Source: Halorussus caseinilyticus (lineage in GTDB: Archaea > Halobacteriota > Halobacteria > Halobacteriales > Haladaptataceae). From it: a DNA stretch of 64,000 nt. Within the stretch, counting starts at the first letter, position 1, and each line of letters begins with the position of its first letter. The stretch spans positions 1,302,001 to 1,366,000 of the forward strand of contig NZ_CP119809.1 of the NCBI RefSeq assembly GCF_029338395.1, written 5' to 3'. The translations under genes were made by a program, and so were the position numbers. Below, piece by piece: positions 9,263-18,776 of the stretch. Below the pieces are notes generated by a model. The model did no database searches and was not told the origin of the DNA. It was given only the letters and a program-made list of their open reading frames with translations.

Positions 9263-10458
9263 CGCTCGTCCCGGACCATCCGCTCGATGCGGTCGAATCC
9301 CTCTTCGATGCGGTCGAGACTGTTGGCGAAACTCACCCGGACGTACCCCTCCCCGGCGTCACCGAACCCGTCGCCGGGGGCCGTGACGACGCCGTACTCC
9401 GAGAGGAGACGCTCGGCGACTTCGAAGCTCCCGCCGGATAAATCGCTCACGTCGAGGAAGGCGTAGAACGCGCCTTCCGGCCGGGGGCACGAGACCACCG
9501 GCATCTCGGCCACGCGCTCGACCACGTAGTCCCGGCGCTCCTCGAACGCCGCCTTCATCTCGGCGACTGGTTCCTGTGGCCCGGTCAGGGCGGCGAGCGC
9601 GGCCTGTTGGCTCACGCTCGACGGGCAGGCCGTGGTACTCTCGCCGACGCTGGTGACGGCATCGACCACCGGCTCGGGTCCCGCGAGCCATCCGAGTCGC
9701 CACCCCGTCATCGCGTAGGTCTTCGAACACGAGTCGATAGTCACGACGTTCTCGGGGTTCTCGACGTAGGACGCCGCGCCGCGGAACTCCCGGTCGTAGG
9801 TCAGGCGGCCGTACACCTCGTCTGCGACGAGGTAGGCGTCGTGGGCCGCGGCGACGGCCGCGACTTCCGCCACGGCGTCCTCGTCGTAGACCCGCCCGGT
9901 CGGGTTCGAGGGACTGGTCAGAATCACGGCCGCGGTGTCGTCGGTGATTTCGGCCGCGACTCGCTCGGGGTCGAGGTCGAATCCGGAGTCGGCAGACAGG
10001 GGAACCGTCACCGGGGTCGCGCCCGCCAACTGGACCTGATTCACGTAGTTGGGCCACGCCGGAGTCGGGACGACCACCTCGTCGCCGGGTCCCGCCAGCG
10101 CCAGCATCGAGAGCGAGAGGGCTTCCATCGCGCCGTTCTTGACCGTCACCTGCTCGGGCGCGTACTCGACGCCGCTCTCGCGGGCCATCGTGTCGGCGAT
10201 TGCCTCCCGGAGCGGCGGAATGCCCGCGTTCTCGGTGTAGTGGGTCGCGCCCTCGCGCGCGGCGTCGGCCGCGGAGCCGATAACGTGGTCTGGCGTGCCG
10301 AAGTCGGGTTCGCCGACTTCGAGGCGGACGAGTTCGCGGTCGGACTCGCGTCGGACCTCTTCGGCGAGTCCGAACATCACGCGAATCTTGGAGCGTTCGA
10401 GGCTCCGGGTCCGGTCGGCGAGTCGGGCGGCGGTCTCGCGCTCGCTGGCGTCGGTCAT
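9259..10458 (-). CDS. class I/II pyridoxal-phosphate aminotransferase (AspC-like)
   Basis: A 399-residue fold-type I PLP enzyme. Features are EVGEPDFGTPDH near the N-terminus, the substrate/PLP segment SPSNPTGRVYDE, the VADEVYGRL region, and the PLP-lysine motif SCSKTYAMTGWRLGWL. The C-terminal arginine that binds the substrate carboxylate is probably in YVRVSFANS. It is probably an aspartate or aromatic aminotransferase; the motifs alone do not fix the substrate. It is transcribed against the menD-side genes and separates them from menB. Confidence 0.9.
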   Translation of the reverse strand: MTDASERETAARLADRTRSLERSKIRVMFGLAEEVRRESDRELVRLEVGEPDFGTPDHVIGSAADAAREGATHYTENAGIPPLREAIADTMARESGVEYAPEQVTVKNGAMEALSLSMLALAGPGDEVVVPTPAWPNYVNQVQLAGATPVTVPLSADSGFDLDPERVAAEITDDTAAVILTSPSNPTGRVYDEDAVAEVAAVAAAHDAYLVADEVYGRLTYDREFRGAASYVENPENVVTIDSCSKTYAMTGWRLGWLAGPEPVVDAVTSVGESTTACPSSVSQQAALAALTGPQEPVAEMKAAFEERRDYVVERVAEMPVVSCPRPEGAFYAFLDVSDLSGGSFEVAERLLSEYGVVTAPGDGFGDAGEGYVRVSFANSLDRIEEGFDRIERMVRDER

Positions 10459-10515
10459 GACGGTAGGTCACGCGCCGGGCGTGAAGTAAGTTCGCTCCCC
10501 GGAAATCGAGAGACC

Positions 10516-11463
10516 TCAGTTCTCGATAATCGTCCCGCCAGCGCCGACCGCGATGTCGGTGCTACCGCGGACGACGCCCTTCAGGTTCGCGCCCGTCGGG
10601 GTGTCGTCTTGGGACCACGTTCCGCTGGTGAGGTCGAAGACCGCGCCGCCGTCACCGACCGCGTAGCCGTCTCCGTCGTCGGTCGTGACTTCGATGTCCC
10701 GGAGCGCGGGGTTGCCGAGACCGGTCGGGGTCCAGTTCGCGCCGTCGTAGTGGAACACCGTGCCGTTGCCGCCACAGACCCACACGTCGTCGAAGCCGTC
10801 GGAGTCCACGCCGTAGAAGGTGACGCCAGCGTCGTTGTTGCCGATAGCCTGCCACGACGCGCCGTCGGTGGTCTCGAACACCTTCTGGTTCGTGTCGATG
10901 GCGTGGCCGTCCTTCAGGTCGAAGAAGTCGATGGCCGGGAGCGCGGCACCGCTTCCGGGCGTGACCGAGTGCCACTTGCCCGCCGTCCCGTTGTCGAAGT
11001 TGTAGAAGATTTTGCCCGACTGGTCGGTTGCGAAGACGTTGGCCGACCCCGCGTTTCCGGTCACGGCGACATCGGAGAAGTTGTTACCCGAATCGAGGGG
11101 GTTCGAGCGGTCCGTGAGCGACCCGGTACTCACGTCGTACTCGCCGACTTCGCCGCTCTTGCCGACGAACCAGAGGCGTTCGCCGTCGTCGGTCACGTCC
11201 GAACCCAACAGGTCGTTGCCGCCGCCGCTGGCACCGCCGTCGAGTATCTTCTGCCATCCGTTGCTAGTTCGTTCGACCACGTCGCCGCCGCCGCCGACGG
11301 CGTACGCTCCGGTGTCGGCGTACTCCACGTCGTGGAGGGTCGTCTGGACGGGAGACGACGCGGAGGCCCATCCGCTCGCGGCGTTCACCGTGCCGGGAAC
11401 GGCCGCGAGTGCAATTGTCGAACCCATCACCTTCAGCGCGGAACGGCGGGTGCGTTCTGACAT
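10516..11463 (-). CDS. secreted beta-propeller protein with Tat-like signal (Ycf48/BNR-like)
   Basis: 315 residues. The N-terminus MSERTRRSALKVMGS followed by a hydrophobic stretch to VNAAS looks like a twin-arginine signal peptide. The mature part has at least five recurring blocks with small-residue turns such as GAYAVGGGGDVV, RLWFVGKSGEV, DVWVCGGNGTVF, DGYAVGDGGAVF and DIAVGAGGTII. These resemble Ycf48/BNR propeller blades. It is probably extracellular; a role is not evident. It diverges from menB. Confidence 0.75.
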   Translation of the reverse strand: MSERTRRSALKVMGSTIALAAVPGTVNAASGWASASSPVQTTLHDVEYADTGAYAVGGGGDVVERTSNGWQKILDGGASGGGNDLLGSDVTDDGERLWFVGKSGEVGEYDVSTGSLTDRSNPLDSGNNFSDVAVTGNAGSANVFATDQSGKIFYNFDNGTAGKWHSVTPGSGAALPAIDFFDLKDGHAIDTNQKVFETTDGASWQAIGNNDAGVTFYGVDSDGFDDVWVCGGNGTVFHYDGANWTPTGLGNPALRDIEVTTDDGDGYAVGDGGAVFDLTSGTWSQDDTPTGANLKGVVRGSTDIAVGAGGTIIEN

Positions 11464-11665
11464 GTTGCAACCGGACGTAATGGCCGGACTTCGGAAGAAA
11501 ATTTATAACGTCTGATGAAAATCAATTTAAACCTATATAACGAAAGCAGATGAAATTATTATCCGCCACCAAGACCCGACGTGGACGTTACCAGTTCTCA
11601 CTCTCGTCGTGCGGTCGGCGCGGAAACGAGGAACCTATTTGGGCGTCCCGGACCGACGCCGACAC
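11464..11665. promoter_or_regulatory. divergent AT-rich promoter region
   Basis: Between the propeller gene (minus) and menB (plus). The AT-rich part at about 11498-11550 contains several TATA-like stretches (AATTTATAAC, ATTTAAACCTATATAACG), close to the start of the minus-strand gene. The menB side, 11580-11665, is GC-rich, so menB either has a leader of roughly 100 bases or uses a weaker, nearer promoter. Confidence 0.45.
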
Positions 11666-12559
11666 ATGGTATCCGAGATTTTCGACCCCGAGGCGTGGGA
11701 GTCCGCGGGACCGGAGTTCGACGACATCACCTACCACCGCGCGGTCGATTCGGGCACGGTCCGCATCGCGTTCGACCGGCCGGAGGTCCGCAACGCCTTC
11801 CGACCCAAGACGGTGGACGAACTCTACGACGCGCTCGACCACGCGAAACGCCAGACCGACGTGGGGTGTGTCCTCCTGACGGGCAACGGGCCGTCGCCCA
11901 AGGACGGCGGGTGGGCGTTCTGTTCGGGCGGCGACCAGACGGTCCGCGGTGACGAGGGGTACGAATACCGGGGCGAGGACGGCCAAACGGACCAAGCCGC
12001 GAAGGGCGGCCGACTCCACATCCTCGAAGTCCAGCGCCTGATTCGCCACATTCCGAAACCCGTCCTCTGCGTCGTGCCCGGATGGGCCGTCGGCGGCGGC
12101 CACAGTCTCCACGTCGTCTGCGACATGACCATCGCCAGTGAGGAACACGCCCTGTTCAAGCAGACCGACCCCGACGTGGCGTCGTTCGACGGCGGGTTCG
12201 GGTCGGCGTACCTCGCCAAACAGGTCGGCCAGAAGAAGGCCCGCGAAGTCTTCTTCCTCGGGAAGAACTACGACGCCGAGGAAGCCGCGGAGATGGGCAT
12301 GGTCAACGAGGTGGTCCCCCACGACGAGTTGGAGGACGTGGCCTTGGACTGGGCCGAGACCATGAACGAGAAGAGTCCGACGGCAATGCGGATGCTCAAG
12401 TACGCGTTCAACGCCACCGACGACGGGATGGTCGGCCAACAGGTGTTCGCGGGCGAGGCGACCCGACTCGCCTACATGACCGACGAGGCGAAGGAGGGCC
12501 GGGACGCCTTCGTGGAGGGCCGCGACCCCGACTTCCACGAGTTCGACTGGCACTACTGA
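11666..12559 (+). CDS. menB: 1,4-dihydroxy-2-naphthoyl-CoA synthase MenB
   Basis: A 297-residue crotonase-family enzyme closing the second ring of the naphthoquinone. The oxyanion-hole segments are WAFCSGGDQTVRG and VVPGWAVGGGHSLHVVCD. FKQTDPDVASFDGG and the C-terminal EGRDPDFHEFDWHY are typical MenB. The ATG at 11666 fits the known N-terminus better than the upstream in-frame ATG at 11609. It is separated from menFD by two genes but belongs to the same pathway. Confidence 0.95.
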   Translation: MVSEIFDPEAWESAGPEFDDITYHRAVDSGTVRIAFDRPEVRNAFRPKTVDELYDALDHAKRQTDVGCVLLTGNGPSPKDGGWAFCSGGDQTVRGDEGYEYRGEDGQTDQAAKGGRLHILEVQRLIRHIPKPVLCVVPGWAVGGGHSLHVVCDMTIASEEHALFKQTDPDVASFDGGFGSAYLAKQVGQKKAREVFFLGKNYDAEEAAEMGMVNEVVPHDELEDVALDWAETMNEKSPTAMRMLKYAFNATDDGMVGQQVFAGEATRLAYMTDEAKEGRDAFVEGRDPDFHEFDWHY

Positions 12560-12838
12560 CGGCCGTTCGCCGGGTCTCGGCCGCCGGAGTCTCCGAAGGC
12601 CGACGACTCGAAAGAAATAGAAATACACGCTAAAACACTATTTATATTTCTCTGAGATAATTACGTATTGCTCTTTGCCGTCGAGTGTTGGCTCCGAGCG
12701 CCGTCGGTCGCCCGCGAGCGAGTCGCGCCAGCGACGAGCGAGAGCGCCTCGAACGGACGACGTTCCGGCGCTCGTGTCGCGTTCGCGGTAGAAGTCCGGG
12801 CCGCAAGATATTTGAGAGGCTTGTGGCTTCCTCGTAAT

Positions 12839-15176
12839 ATGGAAACGCGCACGGTCGAGCAGGTCGAAAGTTGGCAGACCCGTCCGTTCACGGACGGGTT
12901 CGCTGGCCTGCGCGAACTCTCCGACGGGGAGTTCTCGGGGGCAGTCAGGGCCGGTGGCGCGTGGCTATTCATGCTCAACGGCAGGATAATCGGCGTCTTC
13001 GAGGGGAGTCTCGACGACTTCGAGGACGCCGACGGCACCGCCTACGCCGCGCCTCACCCGTCGCTTCCGCTCGTGTTCAGCATGCAGGAGCGAGGCGGCC
13101 AGACGCAAGCAAAGTACTACACGAACGACACGCCGCTGTCGGAAGTCGATTCGACGCTCACCAGCGGGAAGTTCACGGGATACGTCGAACTCAGCGAGAA
13201 CGTCCTGAGCGGGGACTACTACGTGGCCTACTACGGCGGACGCTCGATGAGCGTGGCGTTCGTCGGCGCGAGCGAACAGGTCGTGACCGGCGACGACGCC
13301 TTCGAACGCGCCAACGACGAGGTGGGCATCTACGAAGTTCGGGACGTGGAAATCGAAGTCACCGACGTACCCGAACCCGAGGAACCGGACGAACCCGACG
13401 AGACGGAGGGCGCGGCGTCGGGCGGGACGGACGCGGCCACCGGTGGAACGGGCGCAGGTGCGCCGTCCGGCGGCGCGTCCGGGTCGAGCGGAACCGACGC
13501 GACTCCCGGCGGCGCTGGCCCTGCCGACTCACCGCCCGAGGCGGGGAGTCCCGGCGGGCGGGCCGACCAGTCTCCCGGCGGTCAGTCCGCGGCGACCCGG
13601 CCGCCCGCGGGCGAACGACCGGACGAGACCGACCGCGGCGACGCCGCGCCGAAGTCGGAATCCGACGCGCGAACGAGCGACGCGGGCGCGAGCGAGCGCA
13701 CGACTCCGAGCGCGGACGACCCCGCCCGCGCGGACGAGCGACGTAGCGGGGGCGCGAGCGCGGACTCCGGCGTTGACGCCGCGAGCGCAGGGGAGGGTGT
13801 CGAATCCACCGCGACTCCGCAGTCCGGGCCGAGCGTCGACGCGACCCCCGACTCGGCGTCCGACGGCGAGTCGGACGCCGACGGCGAGGGGTGGCCGACG
13901 AAGACGTGTTCGAGGACGAAGCGGAGTGGCGCGAAACCACGACTATCCCCTCGCTGGACCCCGACCGGAGCGAGGGACCGGCCGACGCGAACGGGACCGG
14001 AGCGTCCCAGAGCGGGAGTCCGCCGACGCCGCGGCGTCGGCGGACTCGACGGGTTCGGGTTCGGCCAGCGGGCAGTCCCGGACGGGGAGCAAGTCGCCTG
14101 CGACCGAGACGACGCCAGCGGGCGGACCTCGGTCGGACGACGGCGCGGACCGCACGTCGGCCGGGCGCACCGGGTCGTCCGGTCGGACGCCCGCCGAGTC
14201 GAAGGTCGGGTCGGGCGCGTCCGGTAGCGAACGGCAGTCGGGCGAGACCGGAGACGAAGCGCGCGAGCGCATCCAGAAACTCCGGTCGCAACTCGAACAG
14301 CGCAAACAGCAGGTCGAGCAACTCAAGAAGCGACTCTCGAACGTCGAGTCCGAGCGCAACGAGTACAAGCGCGAACGCGACGCCCTCCGCCAAGAGGTCG
14401 AACGACTCGAAGCCAAACTCGAACACACCGAGTCGCCAACCTCCGGAAGCGCGGGCCGCCAGCTCAGTCGGTCCCAAGCGTTCGACGGCACCAACCTGTT
14501 CGTGCGCTACGAGTCGAAGGGCAAAGCCACGTTAGACGAGGCCGCGGAAGGGAAAGTAGAGGCCGACGAGGTGAACGCCAACCTCCGACTCGAACATCAC
14601 ACTCAGTTCGAGACCGACGACGTTGAAGTCGAAGGCGCGGCGTTCGAGGAGTTTCTCACCGGGTCGTTCGAGTACCAGTTCGTCTCGTGGGTCGTGGAGG
14701 AACTCCTGTACGAAATCCGCGAGACCGGACATCGCGGGGGTCTGAAAGACCTCTACGAGTCGATTCCCAAAATCGACCGGGTGGACCTCCACGGGTCGGT
14801 CAGCGCTACCGGCACCGACGAGGACGACCGACAGGAGTCGTTCGACATCATCATGCGCGACCGGATGGGAAACCCCCTCGTCGTCGCCGACCTCAACGGG
14901 TCGCGCGACCCCACGACCGGCGATATGATGGGGTCGCTCGTGGACGCCTCGTCGGGCGTCGCCCACGCCCACGACGAACTCTCGGGGGCGTTCCAAGTCA
15001 CCGAGAGCTTCTTCGAACCGGAGGCCCTCGAAACCGCCGAGTCCGCGACTTCCGGCGGGTTCCTAAGCCGTGAAAAGAGAGAGAGCTTCGTAAAACTCTC
15101 CCGAAAGCGGGGATACCACCTCTGTCTCGTGGAGTCACGGAGCGGTGGCTTCCACCTGAACGTGCCGGAACTCTAG
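12839..15176 (+). pseudogene. DUF7527-like protein, interrupted by two apparent frameshifts
   Basis: One gene read in three successive frames. Frame 1 runs from the ATG at 12839 to about 13891, with a compact N-terminal domain of about 180 residues and then a Gly/Ser/Ala/Asp-rich disordered linker. The frame then shifts near the GGGG run at 13888-13891, continues as VADEDVFEDEAEWRETT, and shifts again near the GGG run at 14014-14016. Frame 3 holds more linker, a coiled coil (EARERIQKLRSQLEQRKQQV onward), and a C-terminal domain of about 230 residues containing SFDIIMRDRMGNPLVVADLN, loosely like a degenerate PD-(D/E)xK nuclease core. Adding one G at each run restores about 779 residues. An AGATATTTGAG TATA-like element lies about 30 bases before the ATG. 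It could be intact if the assembly lost two bases. Function is unknown. Confidence 0.75.
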
Positions 15177-15478
15177 TTCTCGGCTTCGGCGGTTTCGCTA
15201 ATTTTCATCTCTTCGAGCTTTTCCGAGATTTCGTCTATCTTGTCGTCGAGTTCGGCGACGAACTCCTCGGTTCGCTCGGTCGTGATAGCTCCCTGACTCG
15301 ACGGCTCGATGAGGTTCTCCTCTTCGAGGACGCGGAGGGAGTATCGAACTTTGTGGTGCGGGTAACCTGTCTCGTTCGACATCTTCACGATGCCGATGGG
15401 TTCGCTCTCGATGACCATCTTCAGAACCTGCAGATGGCGCTCCAACATATCGACTTCCTTCTCAAGTCTATCTATCAT
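15173..15478 (-). CDS. winged-helix transcriptional regulator
   Basis: 101 residues. An N-terminal coiled segment (MIDRLEKEVDMLERHLQVLK) precedes a winged helix (IGIVKMSNETGYPHHKVRYSLRVLEEENLIEPSSQGAITT), with a charged C-terminal helix. The fold matches small haloarchaeal predicted regulators; targets are unknown. Its stop overlaps the stop of the convergent DUF7527-like gene by four bases. It is divergent from purA across a 260-base gap, so control of purA or of itself is possible but unproven. Confidence 0.72.
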   Translation of the reverse strand: MIDRLEKEVDMLERHLQVLKMVIESEPIGIVKMSNETGYPHHKVRYSLRVLEEENLIEPSSQGAITTERTEEFVAELDDKIDEISEKLEEMKISETAEAEN

Positions 15479-15742
15479 GGCATGTGTTAACTTGTCTTAG
15501 AGACTTTTAAAAGTTGCTGTCCGACGGGGGGCCGACGGAGGACCAACCCGCCGCCGTTCGGTGCGAGTAGTTAACAGATGTGGCGTCGTCGCATATAGCA
15601 TTATCGGTCTGACAACGGGTACCTCATATCCTCGTTACTGTAGCTTTCCCGCTCCGAGTCGGCATATCTATTCACGTATATGCATCAAGTCGGCGAAAAG
15701 ACCGTAATCGGTTTAGGGAGTGCGCGAGAACCAATCCGCGTA

Positions 15743-17107
15743 ATGACCGTAACCATCGTCGGTTCGCAACTCGGCGACGAGGGAAAAGGTGGCGTCGTGG
15801 ACCTCTGGGGCGACGCCGCCGACGTGGTCGCCCGCTATCAGGGCGGGGACAACGCAGGCCACACCGTCGTCGAGGACGGCACGGAGTACAAGTTATCGCT
15901 GGTTCCCAGCGGCGCGGTCCGCGGGAAGGTCGGCGTCCTCGGCAACGGGTGCGTCGTCAATCCCTCGACGCTGTTCGAGGAGATAGACGACTTGCGCGAG
16001 CGCGGACTCGACCCCGACGTTCGGGTCGCCCGGCGCGCGCACGTCATCTTCCCGTACCACCGCGTGCTGGACGGCATCGAGGAGGAGGCCAAGAGCGACT
16101 CCGACAGCGAAGTCGGGACCACCGGCCGAGGCATCGGGCCGACCTACGAGGACAAGATGGGCCGACGGGGTATCCGCATCGGCGACCTGCTGGACCCCGA
16201 AGGTCTCCGCGAGAAACTGGAGTACGTCGTGCCTCAGAAACAGCAACTCGCCGAGGAGGTGTTCGGCGTCGAGACCGGCGAGGAGTTCGACATCGCAAGC
16301 CTCTACGACGAGTACAAAGGCTACGGCGAGCGACTCGCGGAGAACGACATGGCCGTCGATTCCGGGGAGTTCCTCGCCGAGCGTCTGGACGACGGCGACG
16401 AAGTGATGTTCGAGGGAGCGCAGGGCACTCTCATCGACATCGACCACGGCAACTACCCCTACGTCACCTCCTCGAATCCGACCGCGGGCGGGGCCGCCAC
16501 GGGAACCGGTCTCAGTCCCGGCGTCGTCGGCGGCGGCGAAATCGTCGGCATCGTGAAGGCCTACCTCACGCGCGTCGGGAGCGGCCCGCTCCCGACCGAA
16601 CTCGGCGGCGTCGAAGGTGACACGCCCGGATACGACGAGCAAGGCGAGGGCGAGAACGAAGAGTTGGCGACGTACATCCGCGAGGAGGGCGGCGAGTACG
16701 GCACCGTCACGGGTCGCCCGCGCCGGGTGGGATGGCTCGACGTGCCGATGCTCCGCCACTCCGCGCGGGCAAACGGCTTCACGGGTCTGGCCGTCAACCA
16801 CATCGACGTACTCGCGGGTCTCGACGAGGTGAAGGTGGGTCACAGCTACGACCTCGACGGCGAGGAACGATTCACCGTGCCCGCCACGACCGAGCGATGG
16901 GCCGACTGCGAACCCAACTACCGGACCTTCGACGGGTGGGACGACGTAGACTGGAGCACCGTCGCCGACGAGGGTTACGACGCTATCCCGGAGAACGCTC
17001 GGACCTACCTCGAATACCTCAGCGACGAACTCGACGCCGACCTCTACGCGGTCGGCGTCGGACCGGGCCGCGAGGAGACCGTCGTGCTGGAGAACCCGCT
17101 CGAATAG
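15743..17107 (+). CDS. purA: adenylosuccinate synthetase PurA
   Basis: A 454-residue GTP-dependent ligase joining IMP and aspartate on the route to AMP. The start VTIVGSQLGDEGKGG holds the catalytic Asp of the P-loop-like motif, and GGDNAGHTVV the catalytic His. GTTGRGIGPTYEDK, FEGAQGTLIDIDHGNYPYVTS and the C-terminal VGVGPGREETVVL complete the family signature. The bacterial QWGDEGKGK reads QLGDEGKGG here, which I believe is usual in haloarchaea. The ATG at 15743 was chosen over one 63 bases upstream because the family begins MTVTIVG. Confidence 0.96.
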   Translation: MTVTIVGSQLGDEGKGGVVDLWGDAADVVARYQGGDNAGHTVVEDGTEYKLSLVPSGAVRGKVGVLGNGCVVNPSTLFEEIDDLRERGLDPDVRVARRAHVIFPYHRVLDGIEEEAKSDSDSEVGTTGRGIGPTYEDKMGRRGIRIGDLLDPEGLREKLEYVVPQKQQLAEEVFGVETGEEFDIASLYDEYKGYGERLAENDMAVDSGEFLAERLDDGDEVMFEGAQGTLIDIDHGNYPYVTSSNPTAGGAATGTGLSPGVVGGGEIVGIVKAYLTRVGSGPLPTELGGVEGDTPGYDEQGEGENEELATYIREEGGEYGTVTGRPRRVGWLDVPMLRHSARANGFTGLAVNHIDVLAGLDEVKVGHSYDLDGEERFTVPATTERWADCEPNYRTFDGWDDVDWSTVADEGYDAIPENARTYLEYLSDELDADLYAVGVGPGREETVVLENPLE

Positions 17108-17275
17108 ACGGAACGAGCGCGCTTCTTTCTACTTCTAGATAGCTCTCGCGGCGTCGGCGGTTAGGCTTAAGACCGTGAGTGCGTACACTGGTACCGAAGG
17201 GCATTCCGGGGGATGTACGGACCCGACCGGAGAACTATCTCCGTCGAACTCGCCGGTTACGCCCGTCGCGCAACC

Positions 17276-17524
17276 ATGCGCAAAGTCGAACTCATCTACC
17301 TTCACGCACTGCTCGCACAGACCCACGAGTACCTCGCGGAGCGTCACGGCTTCCGGGAGCGGTTCGAGGCGTACGAGGCGGACGAAATCGGCCCGTACCA
17401 GATTCAGCGCCGGAAGGAAGAACACGAGGCGGCGACCCGACTGCTTGCGAAACGACTCGCCGAAGAAGTTACGGGGAACCGAACGGACGGAGAAGACCGA
17501 GAGGTCGAAGTTCCGGAGGCGTGA
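17276..17524 (+). CDS. UPF0058 family small protein (second copy)
   Basis: 82 residues from MRKVELIYLHALLAQTHEYL. The N-terminal helix with Glu-Leu-Ile-x-Leu-His and the later KEEHEAATRLLAKRLAEEV match UPF0058. It is a divergent paralogue of the gene at 3177-3455. An upstream in-frame ATG at 17213 would add 21 residues (103 in all), but the family normally starts as chosen here. Function is unknown. Confidence 0.72.
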   Translation: MRKVELIYLHALLAQTHEYLAERHGFRERFEAYEADEIGPYQIQRRKEEHEAATRLLAKRLAEEVTGNRTDGEDREVEVPEA

Positions 17525-17605
17525 CCGAGGAGTCGTCGGGAAGAGTCGCCGAGGTGTGCCACCGAACCCGTCACGCTTTTGCCCTACCCACCCACAGACA
17601 GTAGC

Positions 17606-17797
17606 ATGAAGAAGTCGCTGATGGACATCATCTGTTGTCCGCTGGACAAGCAGGAACTCGAACTCGACGCGACGGAGACCGACGGCGAAGAGGTCCTCGA
17701 CGGGACGCTGACCTGCACCGAGTGCGGCGAGACCTACCCCGTCGAGGACGGGATTCCGAACCTCCTGCCGCCGGACATGCGCGACGTGGAGGCGTAG
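17606..17797 (+). CDS. Trm112-like zinc-ribbon protein
   Basis: 63 residues. Two cysteine clusters are visible: DIICCPLDKQ near the N-terminus and LTCTECGETYPVEDGIPNLL in the second half. This is the Trm112/UPF0434 fold. Archaeal Trm112 activates several methyltransferases, including ones acting on tRNA and on translation termination factors, as an obligate small partner. No methyltransferase gene is adjacent. The gene ends just before a run of six T's. Confidence 0.85.
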   Translation: MKKSLMDIICCPLDKQELELDATETDGEEVLDGTLTCTECGETYPVEDGIPNLLPPDMRDVEA

Positions 17798-17803
17798 TTT
17801 TTT
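17798..17803 (+). terminator. T-run terminator
   Basis: Six consecutive T's directly after the Trm112-like stop codon. Oligo-T without a strong hairpin is the usual archaeal intrinsic termination signal. The next gene starts only 27 bases on, so termination may be partial. Confidence 0.5.
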
Positions 17804-17830
17804 CTACTCTCCGTTGGAGGTGCCGATAGC

Positions 17831-18406
17831 GTGCCAGCTAGTCTCCCCGTCAATCTCAACGACGACCGACTCCACGACATCCACACGCGGGCGTCGTTCG
17901 AGGCGACGGACTCGTTTCCGATACTGCTCCACAACGGCGACGCGCCGGTCCACGTCCACCTGCATCTGGACGACGAACTCTCGCGGGTGGCGTCCATCCC
18001 CGCGAACAACCACTTCGTGGACGCCGACTCGACCCGGCAGGTCAGCGTCGAAGTCGAGGACGGTCCCCGGCCAGTCGAGGGCCAACTCAAAATCGTGACC
18101 GGCCACGGCGCAGAGACCGACTACGTGGCCGTCTCGATAGTCGAACCCGAAGACAGCGACGACGCGGTGGATGTGGACGAGATGCTCGCCGCTCCGGTGG
18201 ACGACTCGTCCGCGGACTCGGAGGGCGGCGGCGTCGAACTCCCGGACCTCTCGCTCCGGGAGAACGCGCCGGTCGCCGCGCTCGGGGTCCTCGCGCTCGC
18301 AGTCGCCGCGGGGTCGGCCACGCTCTCGGACAGCGTGGCGGTCCTCGTCGGCGCGCTTGCGGTCCTCGGGAGCGTGGCGGCCGCGGGGTATCTACTGCTG
18401 GAGTAG
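17831..18406 (+). CDS. membrane-anchored haloarchaeal protein (DUF7524-like)
   Basis: 191 residues from a GTG start. The N-terminal 100 residues look like a beta-rich domain (FPILLHNGDAPVHVHLHLDD, TRQVSVEVEDGPRPVEGQL), followed by an acidic linker and two C-terminal hydrophobic helices (APVAALGVLALAVAAGSATL and VAVLVGALAVLGSVAAAGY). It is probably an outward- or inward-facing domain held by a helical hairpin. The family name is from memory, and function is unknown. Confidence 0.7.
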   Translation: MPASLPVNLNDDRLHDIHTRASFEATDSFPILLHNGDAPVHVHLHLDDELSRVASIPANNHFVDADSTRQVSVEVEDGPRPVEGQLKIVTGHGAETDYVAVSIVEPEDSDDAVDVDEMLAAPVDDSSADSEGGGVELPDLSLRENAPVAALGVLALAVAAGSATLSDSVAVLVGALAVLGSVAAAGYLLLE

Positions 18407-18496
18407 CGCGCTCGGAACGTTCGAGAAGTCTTTGGAAAACGAAATCCGTTTCTAAACATACCTATACAGTTCTCAAAGCAACGTGAATCTATGTCC

Positions 18497-18527
18497 CGGT
18501 GGCGCGCTCCGACGGAGCGCGCCACCG
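18497..18527. repeat. perfect 14-bp hairpin
   Basis: CGGTGGCGCGCTCC and its exact reverse complement are separated by GAC. It sits at the 5' border of element copy 2, 90 bases after the upstream stop codon, and could act as an RNA hairpin terminating or stabilising the upstream transcript. Confidence 0.85.
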
Positions 18528-18720
18528 GCCGACCGAACCGTGGGACGCGCCCGGCCGAACCAACCACCAGCGAACGCTCGGCCGACCACCCGCCGTCGGG
18601 TGGATAAGGGGCGGGGGCTTTCGAGGCGTTCTTCGCTACGACTCTTGCGGTCGCACTCACACGTCCACCGATGCGTAGCGAGTAGACGGAGGCTTTCGAG
18701 ACGTTCGTAGTTACGACTGT
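18497..18720 (+). repeat. composite element copy 2 (stem-loop deleted)
   Basis: This fills the gap of about 370 bases between the DUF7524-like and DUF7523-like genes. It has units of 26 and 27 bases with the CGGCCGACC core, then GGGTGGATAAGGGG running straight into CGGGGGCTTTCGAGG, so the long stem-loop of copies 1, 4 and 6 is missing. A second GCTTTC unit follows 75 bases after the first (18617 and 18692). The mini-ORF frame is open over the first unit but meets TAG before the second. The rest of the gap (18407-18496 and 18721-18776) shows nothing recognisable. Confidence 0.8.
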
Positions 18721-18776
18721 CTAGACTCCCCGAACGCACCACATCGCTTTTGCTCGTCGCCTCCGTCGCTTCGCGC

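Noticed and set aside
9607-11460. 617-codon plus-strand frame opposite the aminotransferase and propeller genes
   Set aside because: Same reason: antisense shadow of two real genes.
12668-12838. N-terminal extension of the DUF7527-like gene
   Set aside because: The 57 extra residues are Arg-rich and unlike haloarchaeal coding sequence, and a TATA-like element sits inside it just before the ATG at 12839.
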